Part shown: positions 24,871 to 32,999 of the stretch, in pieces | How the letters are laid out: every line of letters begins with the position of its first letter | Numbering within the stretch: the first letter of the stretch is position 1 | NCBI GenBank assembly: GCA_900314355.1 | Contig: OMUY01000084.1 | Location: 1 to 42,294 of the forward strand | DNA: 42,294 nucleotides | Reading direction: 5' to 3' | Source of the DNA: an uncultured Eubacteriales bacterium | GTDB taxonomy: Bacteria > Bacillota > Clostridia > Oscillospirales > Acutalibacteraceae | Program-made: the position numbers and the translations under genes | Notes under the pieces: model-generated | What the model was told of the DNA's origin: nothing | Seen by the model: only the letters and a program-made list of their open reading frames with translations | Databases searched by the model: none

Positions 24871-26799
24871 ATGAATGACTACAAGACGATCCGCGAGATT
24901 GCGGACATTGAAGAATACATCGGAAACGCCGACGTGATTGCTTTTGACTTCGAGACTTCGCCCATGGACGAATACCGTTCGGATGATAAAGCTGCGCTGG
25001 ACGCGCATAAATCGGACATTACCGGCGTGTCGATTTCTGTCGAAAAAGGCACCGGCAGATATATCCCGCTCCGCCATCGCGTTGGTGTGAACGCGGACAT
25101 TCCGACCGTCATGGAATATTTGCGGCAGCGCTTGTTCCAGCATCCGGTCACGGTCAAGATCGCGCATAACATGGCGTTCGAGGCGATGTTCCTTTACAAA
25201 GACGGCATCGTGCTGCAGGAACCGGTTTATGACACAATCGTAGCTTCGCAGCTCACCCTGAAGAACGATTACGAGTTCCGCGATCTCGGCGATAGCGGCC
25301 TGAAGACGCTGGTGCCGTATCTCTACGGCGTCGAGCTTCCGAAGTTTGAGGAAGTCGTTGGAGAACGATCCTTCGATGAGCTGGATCCGGACGCATGGGA
25401 CACCTGCAGGTATGCCTGCGCAGATAGCGACTGGGTGCTGCAGCTGTATGACACTTTCAATCAGTGGTTTGAGAACAACATTCCGAAGCACCGCTTCATC
25501 TGCGAAAGCATCGAAAGCCCGACAGCAGTCTTCACAGGCATGATGAAGTACAACGGCGTCCTCGTGGATACGAAGCTCATGCAGCAAAAGAAGGAAGAAG
25601 CCGAGGCACACCTCGTGGAGCTTCGTGCAAAGCTGCAAGCTGTCATCGGCGATGTGGACATCGGTGAGAACTGCGGAACGCAGGCGTTCAAGGACTACCT
25701 GTATAAGACGGAAGGCTTGCCGGTGCTCAAAACTACGGCAAAATACGCCGAGGCAGCCGATGATGAAGCGATCCAGCTTCTGCGTGCTTACTGCAAAAAG
25801 CACAGGCCGGATATGGTGGAGTTCTTTGATACGGTGCAGGAATTCCGCAAGTGGGCGAAAATCAAGAGCACCTACATCGACGGTTATGCCAAGTGGATCA
25901 ATGAAGCGACCGGCAGAATCCATCCTGATCTCATGCCGATGGGAACGGACACAGGCAGGTTTGCAGCTCGCAAGCCGAACCTGCAGAACATGCCCCGAAA
26001 AGGTAGCGATCCGATCGGTGTCAGGCAGTTTGTGGTCGCGCCGGAAGGCACATCCTTCCTCGACTTCGACTTTTCGCAGATTGAGCTGCGTGTCGGCGCG
26101 TTCTATTGCAGGGATCCTTTCATGATGGACACGTACCGAACCGGTGGCGATATCCATGCAAGCACGACTTCGGTCATTTTCGGGATCAGCGTCGATGAAG
26201 CGCAGGACAAAGAGAACCCGGACTATAAGGAACGCCGAACGATCGCCAAGAACGTGAACTTCGGTACTTTCTACGGTCTGTTCCCTCGCGGCCTCCAACG
26301 CACGCTCAAGTTCAAGGCAGGACTCGAAAAAAGCGAAGATCAGTGCGCCCAGATCATTGCGAACCTGAAGGCCGGTTACCCGAGATTGTCGGAATGGCAG
26401 GCGGAAACGGTCAGAGCAGCTCGGCTCAATGGCTACAGCGAGACGTCTTTCGGTCGCAGACGGTACCTGCCGAACATCAATAATCGCGCCGATTGGGGCA
26501 AGCGCAGCTTTGCCGAGCGCTGCAGTATGAACACGCCGATTCAGGGCACGGCAGCGGAGATTCTGAAGCTGGCCATGCGCGAACTGATTCGTGAGCTCAA
26601 GGACAAGCCGTATATCCGCCCGATTTTGCAGATTCATGATGAACTGCTCTTCGAGGTGGATGACGGGCACGAAGACGAAGCAATCAGGATCATCCGCACA
26701 GCGATGGAAAGACAGCCGTTCCCGGCATTCGATATTCCAATCGTGGCGGAAGGCGAACACGGCACCTGCTTCGGCAAGCTCCATGAGCTGGAGGTGTGA
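24871..26799 (+). CDS. Phage family A DNA polymerase with 3'-5' exonuclease
   Basis: This is a 642-residue replicative polymerase. The N-terminal DEDD exonuclease shows FDFETSP (about residues 25-31), KIAHNMAFE and YACADSD. The polymerase core has motif A DFDFSQIELR (D400), motif B RRTIAKNVNFGTFYG and motif C IHDE (H589-D590). There is no 5' nuclease domain, as is normal for phage enzymes shorter than Pol I. It is followed within 2 nt by a small deoxyribosyltransferase-like gene and then the primase. Confidence 0.95.
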   Translation: MNDYKTIREIADIEEYIGNADVIAFDFETSPMDEYRSDDKAALDAHKSDITGVSISVEKGTGRYIPLRHRVGVNADIPTVMEYLRQRLFQHPVTVKIAHNMAFEAMFLYKDGIVLQEPVYDTIVASQLTLKNDYEFRDLGDSGLKTLVPYLYGVELPKFEEVVGERSFDELDPDAWDTCRYACADSDWVLQLYDTFNQWFENNIPKHRFICESIESPTAVFTGMMKYNGVLVDTKLMQQKKEEAEAHLVELRAKLQAVIGDVDIGENCGTQAFKDYLYKTEGLPVLKTTAKYAEAADDEAIQLLRAYCKKHRPDMVEFFDTVQEFRKWAKIKSTYIDGYAKWINEATGRIHPDLMPMGTDTGRFAARKPNLQNMPRKGSDPIGVRQFVVAPEGTSFLDFDFSQIELRVGAFYCRDPFMMDTYRTGGDIHASTTSVIFGISVDEAQDKENPDYKERRTIAKNVNFGTFYGLFPRGLQRTLKFKAGLEKSEDQCAQIIANLKAGYPRLSEWQAETVRAARLNGYSETSFGRRRYLPNINNRADWGKRSFAERCSMNTPIQGTAAEILKLAMRELIRELKDKPYIRPILQIHDELLFEVDDGHEDEAIRIIRTAMERQPFPAFDIPIVAEGEHGTCFGKLHELEV

Positions 26800-26800
26800 T

Positions 26801-27256
26801 ATGTACCGTAACAGCGAAGGTTATTCGGATCCCGTCGCAGGCGAGGTTATGTCCAAGCTCATGCGAGAGTACAAGCAGAAGCAGCGCCAGTTGTATCGCA
26901 AGAACAGCGAGATCAAGTCGAGACCGATGGTGTACATCGTATCAAAGTATGCTGGTGACATTGAGAAAAACACGGCGGCAGCAATCGCTTTTGCTCGATT
27001 TGCGATCCAGCAGAACCGTATTCCAGTAGCAAGTCACTTACTGTATCCGCAGATTCTCGATGACAATGACGCAGAGCAGCGGGATTTGGGTTTGCTCTTC
27101 GGACAAGCCCTGCTTGCCCTCTGCAAAGAGGTCTGGGTTTTCGGAACGGAGCACTCGCCCGGTATGCAGGCGGAAATCCACGAAGCCCGCAGGTTAAATA
27201 AGCGCATTCGTTTCTACAGCGAAGAACTGGAGGAAATCCATGAAGATGATAGATGA
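26801..27256 (+). CDS. Nucleoside 2-deoxyribosyltransferase-like protein (DUF4406/DUF7768 type)
   Basis: This is a 151-residue protein with a Rossmann-like fold of the nucleoside deoxyribosyltransferase/SLOG kind: VYIVSKYAGDIEKN at about residues 44-57, ASHLLYPQILDD, and ALCKEVWVFG near 108-117. Phage DUF4406-type proteins may act in nucleotide metabolism, but the substrate is not known. ATG 26801 lies 1 nt after the polymerase stop, behind GGAGGTG. It overlaps the primase start by 17 nt. Confidence 0.75.
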   Translation: MYRNSEGYSDPVAGEVMSKLMREYKQKQRQLYRKNSEIKSRPMVYIVSKYAGDIEKNTAAAIAFARFAIQQNRIPVASHLLYPQILDDNDAEQRDLGLLFGQALLALCKEVWVFGTEHSPGMQAEIHEARRLNKRIRFYSEELEEIHEDDR

Positions 27257-29408
27257 AGCCCTCAGATACGCAAAAGCTGGCATCCCCGTTTTTCCGCTCC
27301 ATTGGCTGAAGCAGGATGGCACCTGCTCCTGCAGGCTGGGCGATATGTGTCAGGCAAAGGGTAAGCACCCGCGCATCAAAAACTGGGGCGAAGAAGCAAC
27401 GACTGATATTGCCAAGATCACAGGCTGGTGGAATAAGACGCCTCTTGCGAACATCGGTATTCCGATGGGTGAAAAGAGCGGCCTTGTGGCACTGGACGTA
27501 GATACCCGGCATAACGGCAACAAGAGCCTTGCTTCCCTCGAAGAGGAATACGGCAAGCTCCCGACTACGATCACGGCCACAACAGGCAGCGGCGGCAAGC
27601 ACTATGTGTTCAAGTATACGGAAGAGCTGGCGATCAAGAACGCTGTTGGTTTCCGTGATGGTCTCGACGTCCGCACGCAAGGCGGCCTCATCGTGGCAGC
27701 GCCCAGCATGCACCAGAGCGGGAATCGGTACGCTTGGGATGAAGGCCTCTCTCCCTTCGAGTGTGAGGCGGCGGATATGCCGAGCTGGCTGGTTGAAGAA
27801 ATCCGCAAAGTCGGCACCAAGCTCACACAGAAAAAGAAGGCATCGGAAAAGACGCCTCGCAAGAAGATCAAGGAAGGCGGCAGGAACAATTACCTCGCTT
27901 CGCTGGCCGGTAGTCTCAGACGCAAAGGCATCGGCGAAGACGGTATTATCGCTACGCTTCGAGCTGAAAACGCTGCACGGCTGGATCCGCCCCTTGACGA
28001 TGAAAATGTTGTCGCTATCGCAAAAAGCATCACCCGCTATGAGCCGGACAATCAGGATCCGGAGTTCAAACTGACGGACGTCGGAAATGCGGAGCGCTTT
28101 GTGGCAATGTTCAAGGACGATGTCAAATACTGCTCCGTGTACAAGAAGTGGTTTGTCTGGAACGGCAAGTACTGGGAGCAGGACGATGGCACGATTATCG
28201 AGTACGCGATCCAGTGCGTCCGCAGCATCTATACCTACGCGGATATGCTGCCCGAAGGCGATCAGCGCAAGGCTCTGATCCAGCACGCAGTTCGCAGCGA
28301 GAACGGAAACAAGATCAAGATTCTTGTGGCTCTGGCCTCTGGCAAGAAAGAGCTCGCGATTTCCCCGGATGATTGGGACGCAAATCCGTGGCTGCTGAAC
28401 TGCCAGAACGGTACGATCAACCTGAAGACTGGCAAGCTGCAGCCGTTCTGCAAGCAGGACTATATTACCCGCATTTGCAGTGCAGCTTATGACGATGCCT
28501 GTGCAACGCCGCTTTGGGACACGCTTCTTGAAACGATCACGAAGGGCGATTCGGACACGATTCGCTACATGCAGAAGGCGCTCGGCTACGCGCTGACCGG
28601 CGATATTTCGGAGCAGGCGATGTTTATGCTCTATGGCACCGGCAGCAACGGCAAATCCACGTTCCTCAATATCTTTTCGGCGGTCATGAACACCTATGCC
28701 CAGAGTGCATCGAGCGAGGCGTTCATGCAGAAAAAGAACGAGAGCGTAAACAACGATATTGCTCGGCTCAAGGGTGCAAGGTTTGTTACAGCCATTGAGA
28801 TGGAGGAAAACAAGCGCCTCGCCGAGTCGCTGATCAAATCCATGACGGGCGGCGACAAGCTGGTAACCCGCTTCCTGTACGGTGAATACTTTGAGTACGT
28901 CCCGCAGTTCAAGGTGTTTCTGGCAGCAAATCACAAGCCGATCATCCGCGATACGACCCACTCCATTTGGCGTCGCATCAAGCTCATGCCCTTCGAGAAC
29001 ACCTTCACAGAGGCAAATCGGGACAAGCACTTTGCGGAAAAGATCATGGCAAAAGAGATGCCCGGTATCCTTGCGTGGGCGGTCAAAGGATGCCTGCTCT
29101 GGCAGCAGGAAGGTATTCAGGATCCTCCGACAGTCAAGAAGGCAACGGCAGAGTATCGGACGGAGATGGACTCGTTCGCTACGTTCTTTGAGGAATGCTG
29201 CTTGGTGCGTGAAGACGGCAGGACATCGAACAAGATGCTTCGTTCCGCCTACGATGAGTGGTGCAAGGACAACGGCGAATATGCCCTGTCCCAGCGTCCG
29301 TTCAGCCAGAAACTGCTGGAGATGGGCTTTGAAAAGAAGCGCATTGCAGGCAGCGGCCTCTTGGAGTGGCGCGGCTTTGTCCTTCGAGGGCAGGCGTCTC
29401 GATTGTGA
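27240..29408 (+). CDS. Primase-helicase (prim-pol plus D5/P4-type ATPase)
   Basis: This is a 722-residue bifunctional replication protein. The N-terminal bifunctional primase-polymerase domain (about 1-190) shows GIPVFPLHW, VALDVDTRH and TGSGGKHY. Next comes a primase C-terminal-like helical linker (about 200-265). The superfamily 3 helicase has Walker A GTGSNGKST (K472), then MEENKRLAESLIKSMTGGD and FKVFLAANHKP. The D5-type winged-helix tail ends the protein. GGAGGAAA precedes ATG 27240. Together with the family A polymerase and SNF2 helicase it makes a self-contained replication module. Confidence 0.93.
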   Translation: MKMIDEALRYAKAGIPVFPLHWLKQDGTCSCRLGDMCQAKGKHPRIKNWGEEATTDIAKITGWWNKTPLANIGIPMGEKSGLVALDVDTRHNGNKSLASLEEEYGKLPTTITATTGSGGKHYVFKYTEELAIKNAVGFRDGLDVRTQGGLIVAAPSMHQSGNRYAWDEGLSPFECEAADMPSWLVEEIRKVGTKLTQKKKASEKTPRKKIKEGGRNNYLASLAGSLRRKGIGEDGIIATLRAENAARLDPPLDDENVVAIAKSITRYEPDNQDPEFKLTDVGNAERFVAMFKDDVKYCSVYKKWFVWNGKYWEQDDGTIIEYAIQCVRSIYTYADMLPEGDQRKALIQHAVRSENGNKIKILVALASGKKELAISPDDWDANPWLLNCQNGTINLKTGKLQPFCKQDYITRICSAAYDDACATPLWDTLLETITKGDSDTIRYMQKALGYALTGDISEQAMFMLYGTGSNGKSTFLNIFSAVMNTYAQSASSEAFMQKKNESVNNDIARLKGARFVTAIEMEENKRLAESLIKSMTGGDKLVTRFLYGEYFEYVPQFKVFLAANHKPIIRDTTHSIWRRIKLMPFENTFTEANRDKHFAEKIMAKEMPGILAWAVKGCLLWQQEGIQDPPTVKKATAEYRTEMDSFATFFEECCLVREDGRTSNKMLRSAYDEWCKDNGEYALSQRPFSQKLLEMGFEKKRIAGSGLLEWRGFVLRGQASRL

Positions 29409-29420
29409 GGTGTGATGTTC

Positions 29421-29489
29421 TGTGAAGCATTTTTCTATAAAGCCGCATGTGAAAAGAAATATAGAAAAGAATACGAAAATCGCTTCACA
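29421..29489 (+). promoter_or_regulatory. Nested inverted repeat between primase and nuclease genes
   Basis: TGTGAAGC (29421-29428) and GCTTCACA (29482-29489) are perfect inverted repeats. Inside them TTTTCTATA (29431-29439) and TATAGAAAA (29460-29468) also pair. The RNA would fold into a long two-part stem. It may regulate the downstream gene or mark a lost insertion. Confidence 0.45.
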
Positions 29490-29522
29490 ATGGCTAACAG
29501 CTCACGGACGGAGGAAACAGAG

Positions 29523-29807
29523 ATGAACGAAGCAGCATTGATTCAGAAAATACGCAAATACCTTGCCACGGTGCCGGAGTGCTTCTTCTGGAAGGAACAC
29601 GGCGGACAGTACGGCACCGCTGGCATTCCCGATATCATCGTTTGCCACAAAGGTCGGTTTATCGCCCTCGAAGCAAAGGTCGGCAGGAACACGCCGACAA
29701 AGCTGCAGGCGGCAACAATCGACAAAATTCGACAGGCTGGTGGGACAGCGGCGGTTGTCTACAGCGTCGAGGATGTGAGATCGGTGATATCAGAAACGGA
29801 GGCCTGA
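29523..29807 (+). CDS. VRR-NUC domain nuclease
   Basis: This is a 94-residue PD-(D/E)xK nuclease of the VRR-NUC family. The motif residues are in GTAGIPDIIV (the Asp) and FIALEAKVG (Glu-x-Lys), and the basic stretch TKLQAATIDKIRQAGG follows. VRR-NUC stand-alone proteins in phages probably cut branched or flap DNA during replication. GGAGG (29510-29514) supports ATG 29523; the frame extends 37 codons upstream through the inverted repeat but lacks conservation there. Confidence 0.88.
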   Translation: MNEAALIQKIRKYLATVPECFFWKEHGGQYGTAGIPDIIVCHKGRFIALEAKVGRNTPTKLQAATIDKIRQAGGTAAVVYSVEDVRSVISETEA

Positions 29808-29808
29808 T

Positions 29809-30030
29809 ATGATCGACGATCCCTACAAGAATCTGGCCAACGCCATTATCGTGCAGGCCGCGAAGGACTATCAGAAAGCGCTGCGGCAGCTCCGGCGCAA
29901 TCCGAAATACGAACCGGCGCAGTACACAAAGAATGATATCGAGCGGTTCTTTCACTCCGAATGGTTCCACTTCCTGACGGACGCAGACCCGGACTACCTG
30001 CTGGATCACATAGCGAGGTTGAACGTATGA
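29809..30030 (+). CDS. Small phage protein of unknown function
   Basis: This is a 73-residue soluble protein with a pattern of basic helices (KDYQKALRQLRRNP) and an aromatic C-terminal part (FFHSEWFHFL). It starts 1 nt after the VRR-NUC stop, behind GGAGG. Similar small proteins precede DUF1492 regulators in siphoviruses, but no role is known. Confidence 0.65.
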   Translation: MIDDPYKNLANAIIVQAAKDYQKALRQLRRNPKYEPAQYTKNDIERFFHSEWFHFLTDADPDYLLDHIARLNV

Positions 30031-30443
30031 CAGCAAAAGCTCTCTTGGAAAGAATTATAAAAATACGAAAAGCGATCGATTACCGGAACACGAAGATCGA
30101 GGCGCTGGTCGAGCAGGCGGAAAACACCTCCGCCCGCTTGACCGGAATGCCGCACAACCAGAGTGCAGACCCATCGCCGATGGCAACGGCCATCTGCAGG
30201 AAGCTCGATCTGGAGCGGGAGATCGCAGAACTGGACGAAGAGCGCAAGTCACTGATCGCTATGCTTGACCTGCTGGAAGACGATGATCTGTCCCGACTCC
30301 TCGTGCTGCGCTACGTACAGGAAGCCCAGTGGGATGACATCATGGCTGAGATGGGATACGGTCACACCCACATCTTTCGATTGCACCGGACGGCGATTGG
30401 AAAACTCGACGCAATCCTGAAAGATGGTACTAAAAGGAACTAA
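30027..30443 (+). CDS. DUF1492/ArpU-type phage late regulator
   Basis: This is a 138-residue protein with an N-terminal coiled coil and a C-terminal sigma-factor region 4-like HTH: DLSRLLVLRYVQEAQWDDIMAEMGYGHTHIFRLHRTAI (about residues 90-127, quoted only as landmarks DLSRLL, WDDIMAEM and HIFRLHRTAI). Such proteins (DUF1492, ArpU, RinA-like) stand before the packaging genes and activate late transcription. ATG 30027 overlaps the previous stop by 4 nt. Three 10-bp repeats overlap its own stop codon and lead into a -10 box, which suggests its target. Confidence 0.78.
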   Translation: MTAKALLERIIKIRKAIDYRNTKIEALVEQAENTSARLTGMPHNQSADPSPMATAICRKLDLEREIAELDEERKSLIAMLDLLEDDDLSRLLVLRYVQEAQWDDIMAEMGYGHTHIFRLHRTAIGKLDAILKDGTKRN

Positions 30444-30456
30444 ATGGGACTAAAAG
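30427..30456 (+). repeat. Three tandem 10-bp repeats (GGNACTAAAW)
   Basis: GGTACTAAAA, GGAACTAAAT and GGGACTAAAA follow each other without gaps, exactly one helical turn apart. They overlap the 3' end of the DUF1492 gene and stand 24 nt before a TATAAT box. This is a likely activator-binding array. Confidence 0.6.
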
Positions 30457-30479
30457 AGACCCTCGCCACATGGTATCAT

Positions 30480-30485
30480 TATAAT
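30480..30485 (+). promoter_or_regulatory. Candidate activator-dependent late promoter (-10 box)
   Basis: A perfect TATAAT lies at 30480-30485. The expected -35 position (about 30457-30462) reads GAGACC, unlike TTGACA. A promoter with a good -10 and no -35, just after a repeat array, is what an activator-dependent late promoter would look like. Confidence 0.5.
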
Positions 30486-30503
30486 AGGCGAAGACCATAA
30501 AGA

Positions 30504-30534
30504 GCTCACACGGAGAAATCCGCGTGGGCTTTTC
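30504..30534 (+). terminator. Hairpin with T-run ahead of the packaging genes
   Basis: GCTCACACGGA pairs with TCCGCGTGGGC around a GAAA loop, with two mismatches, followed by TTTTC. It lies just downstream of the candidate late promoter, so it may act as a leader terminator that is overcome when late genes are switched on. Confidence 0.6.
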
Positions 30535-30563
30535 TATTACCCAAAAAAGGAAGGAGCAGACAT

Positions 30564-30650
30564 ATGGCATACAGGAAGGTCGGATACCTCGAACAGTGCT
30601 GGTACATCATCCGATACTGGCTGCGGGATCTGTTCCGCAGAAAGAAGTGA
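30564..30650 (+). CDS. 28-residue microprotein
   Basis: An ATG behind AAGGAG (30550-30555) opens a 28-codon frame, MAYRKVGYLEQCWYIIRYWL then DLFRRKK. It has an aromatic, amphipathic middle and a basic end, so it could sit on a membrane surface. It ends 4 nt before the HNH start. Short frames like this often precede HNH genes in siphoviruses. Confidence 0.5.
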   Translation: MAYRKVGYLEQCWYIIRYWLRDLFRRKK

Positions 30651-30654
30651 TCGC

Positions 30655-31002
30655 GTGCCGAAGAAACCGAAGAGACCGTGCTCCTATCCCGGCTGTCCAA
30701 ACCTGACTGACGGAACCTACTGCGATCAGCACAGGAAGCACGCGCGGCAGCAGTATGATCGGTATGAGCGAGCGCCCCACACGGCCAGCAAGTATGGTCG
30801 TGCGTGGCACAGGATCCGCGCCAGATATGTGGCGGCGCACCCGCTGTGCGAACAGTGCCTCAAAGAAGGTCGGATCACACCGGTGGAGGAAGTTCACCAT
30901 ATTATCCCGATATCACAAGGCGGCACCCATGCCGAGGACAACCTCATGAGTCTGTGCCAGAGCTGCCACACGAAAATCCACCATGACATCGGTGACCGAT
31001 GA
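30655..31002 (+). CDS. HNH endonuclease next to terminase
   Basis: This is a 115-residue HNH nuclease from a GTG start. A zinc knuckle CSYPGCPNL and YCDQH is N-terminal, and a second CEQCLKEGR precedes the HNH core EVHHIIPISQGGTHAEDNLMSLCQSCHTKIHH (landmarks VHHI, EDNL and CQSCH). HNH proteins adjacent to terminase genes take part in cos-end cutting and packaging in HK97-like phages. That fits its place just before the small terminase gene. Confidence 0.92.
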   Translation: MPKKPKRPCSYPGCPNLTDGTYCDQHRKHARQQYDRYERAPHTASKYGRAWHRIRARYVAAHPLCEQCLKEGRITPVEEVHHIIPISQGGTHAEDNLMSLCQSCHTKIHHDIGDR

Positions 31003-31146
31003 CGGGTAGGGGCATCTAAATCTTGAAAAACTTGAAAACCGGACAACGGCGTGGGGTCACGTGTGAAAAAACGGGAAATCAAGAACGGGAATACCCCCGC
31101 GATTTCAAGTTTTCAACCAAATCAAGCAGGAATGGAGGTGGCGCAG
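31003..31146 (+). other. Intergenic region, candidate cos site
   Basis: This 144-nt gap lies between HNH and small terminase, where many HNH-encoding cos phages carry their cohesive-end site. It holds an inverted repeat, CTTGAAAAACTTGAAAACC (31022-31040) against GATTTCAAGTTTTCAACC (31101-31118), around a GC-rich core with GTGGGGTCACGTGTG. The cut position cannot be read from sequence alone. Confidence 0.4.
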
Positions 31147-31677
31147 ATGGCAAACGGACACGGCGGTGCTCGTCCCGGCGCAGGGAGAAAGAAAAAGGCA
31201 CTGTCTGAGAAAATCATTGATGGCAACCCCGGAAAAGCGCCGCTGACAAAGCTGCAGTTCGGGCTGAAGGAAACGGATATGCACGGCGAAGACATGCCGC
31301 CCGTTTCCGAATACCTGAAACAGGTGACGAAAAACTCGCAGCAAAACCTTGCGCCACAGATTTATGAAGACACGTGGCGCTGGCTCAATGAGCGCGGGTG
31401 TGCCATCTATGTGAAGAAAGAACTGATCGAGCAGTACGCGCTGTACATGCAGCGCTGGATCCAGTGCGAGGAAGGCATCAATCAATACGGTCTCCTCGCC
31501 AAGCATCCTACAACTCAGCTGCCGATCGCCAGCCCGTATGTAAATATGGGCATTTCTTTTTTGAAGCAGGCAAACGTGCTGTGGCTGCAGATTTACCAGA
31601 TTGTGAAGGACAACTGTGAAACGCCGATCGGCAACAGCAATCCGAACGATGATCTGATGGAACGACTACTCGGATAA
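31147..31677 (+). CDS. terS: Terminase small subunit (P27-type)
   Basis: This is a 176-residue DNA-recognition subunit. The N terminus NGHGGARPGAGRKKK is a typical basic AT-hook-like lead-in of P27-family small terminases. The body is helical, with ALYMQRWIQCEEGINQYG and the conserved SPYVNMGISFLKQANVLW. GGAGGTG (31134-31140) supports ATG 31147; the frame extends 32 codons upstream into the cos candidate. The large subunit is unusually far away, beyond about 6.5 kb of modification and small genes. Confidence 0.82.
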   Translation: MANGHGGARPGAGRKKKALSEKIIDGNPGKAPLTKLQFGLKETDMHGEDMPPVSEYLKQVTKNSQQNLAPQIYEDTWRWLNERGCAIYVKKELIEQYALYMQRWIQCEEGINQYGLLAKHPTTQLPIASPYVNMGISFLKQANVLWLQIYQIVKDNCETPIGNSNPNDDLMERLLG

Positions 31678-31688
31678 GGAGATTCAAG

Positions 31689-32999
31689 ATGCAAATAGAG
31701 AAAATCCCCGTAGAAAAGCTGCGGGCAGCGGAATACAACCCGCGTCGAGCACTCAAGCCCGGTGACGCGGAATACGAAAAGCTCAAGCGCAGCATTACGG
31801 AATTCGGATATGTGGAGCCGGTCATCTGGAACAAGCAGACCGGCAACGTGGTCGGTGGGCACCAGCGATTGACGGTCATGCGTGATCTGGGGATTACTGA
31901 GATTGACTGCGTCGTGGTGGATCTCGACCCGATGCGCGAAAAGGCTCTGAACGTAGCGCTCAATAAGATTCAGGGCGAATGGGACAAGGATAAGCTGGCC
32001 GCTTTGCTCACAGAGTTTGACGGCAGCGAATTCGATGTCACCCTGACCGGTTTCGACGCAGCGGAAGTCGATGAGCTCTTAAACGCCTTCTACTCGAAAG
32101 AAGCGATTCAGGATGACTTCAATGTCGATGAAGAGCACGAAGCGATCAAGGCCAAAGGTGCGATCACGAAGACCGGCGATATCTGGAAGCTGGGCGTCCA
32201 CAGGCTCATGTGCGGCGACTCCACCTCGGAGGTGGACTTCGCAAAGCTCATGAACGGGAACAAAGCACAGATGGCGGTCACGTCTCCTCCGTATGGTGTC
32301 GGCAAGGATTACGAAACCAAAGGCATCGAGCCTTGGTTTGATACGATGCGACCGGTCGTGAAGAACCTGACCCGGTACGCAGGGATCATATGCTGGAACC
32401 TCGGAGATCTGTATTCCACCGGAACGCAGTTCATTGAACCAACAAACTTCTACTCCTCCCAGCTGTTCAGCGAGCAGGGCTTTCGTCCGATCTGGATCAG
32501 GATTTGGAAGAAGCAAGGCATGAACTACGGCGTCGGCCCCTACCACCTCGTTACAAACAAGCCGGTGCAGCAGTACGAATACATCTCCGCTTTCAGCAAG
32601 AACGGCGATGTGGAGTACAACGATCAGGAATATGTGTGGCTGTCGGCCTACGCCGGTCATGCATACCGGTTTGTAAAACGCCTCACAAAGGAAGAGCGAA
32701 AGAACTGGGGCTACGCTGGTATCTGGGAAATGACTACGGTGCGTGCGAACAAAGAGCACCCGGCCATGTATCCGGTGGAACTCCCGTGGCGCTGCATCAA
32801 GATGCATTCGGATCGCGGCGATCTCGTGTTGGAGCCATTCTCCGGCAGCGGCACTACGATCATTGCGTGTGAGCAGCTGGAGAGGGTTTGTTATGCGATG
32901 GAGAAAAGCCCGGAATACTGCGACCTCGCCGTCAAACGTTGGGAACAGTTCACTGGGCAAAAGGCGGAAAGGGTGACGAAGCATGGCACCGAAGCATGA
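31689..32999 (+). CDS. ParB-like/DNA methyltransferase fusion 1 (TSPPY)
   Basis: This is a 436-residue fusion. Residues 1-90 are a ParB/sulfiredoxin-like domain (NPRRALKPGD, GGHQRLTVM). Residues about 165-420 are a beta-class DNA methyltransferase with catalytic TSPPYG (198-203) and the SAM-binding FSGSGTT (384-390). SPPY suggests N4-cytosine methylation, though some N6-adenine enzymes share it. Fusions of this kind are common next to phage terminases and may protect phage DNA. It is the first of two paralogues in this cassette; the second has DPPY. Confidence 0.9.
   Translation: MQIEKIPVEKLRAAEYNPRRALKPGDAEYEKLKRSITEFGYVEPVIWNKQTGNVVGGHQRLTVMRDLGITEIDCVVVDLDPMREKALNVALNKIQGEWDKDKLAALLTEFDGSEFDVTLTGFDAAEVDELLNAFYSKEAIQDDFNVDEEHEAIKAKGAITKTGDIWKLGVHRLMCGDSTSEVDFAKLMNGNKAQMAVTSPPYGVGKDYETKGIEPWFDTMRPVVKNLTRYAGIICWNLGDLYSTGTQFIEPTNFYSSQLFSEQGFRPIWIRIWKKQGMNYGVGPYHLVTNKPVQQYEYISAFSKNGDVEYNDQEYVWLSAYAGHAYRFVKRLTKEERKNWGYAGIWEMTTVRANKEHPAMYPVELPWRCIKMHSDRGDLVLEPFSGSGTTIIACEQLERVCYAMEKSPEYCDLAVKRWEQFTGQKAERVTKHGTEA

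Noticed and set aside
24019-26784. 921-codon open frame on the minus strand across the DNA polymerase gene
   Set aside because: It mirrors the polymerase and its upstream gene codon for codon, has no ribosome-binding site, and its translation is rich in Arg, His and Leu without recognisable motifs. The plus-strand polymerase has all catalytic motifs.
26913-29030. 705-codon minus-strand frame across the primase-helicase
   Set aside because: Same kind of shadow: the plus strand carries clear prim-pol and helicase motifs, while the antisense product matches nothing I know.
32079-32984. 301-codon minus-strand frame over methyltransferase 1
   Set aside because: The plus strand encodes a clear methyltransferase; the antisense frame has no start signal or family features.
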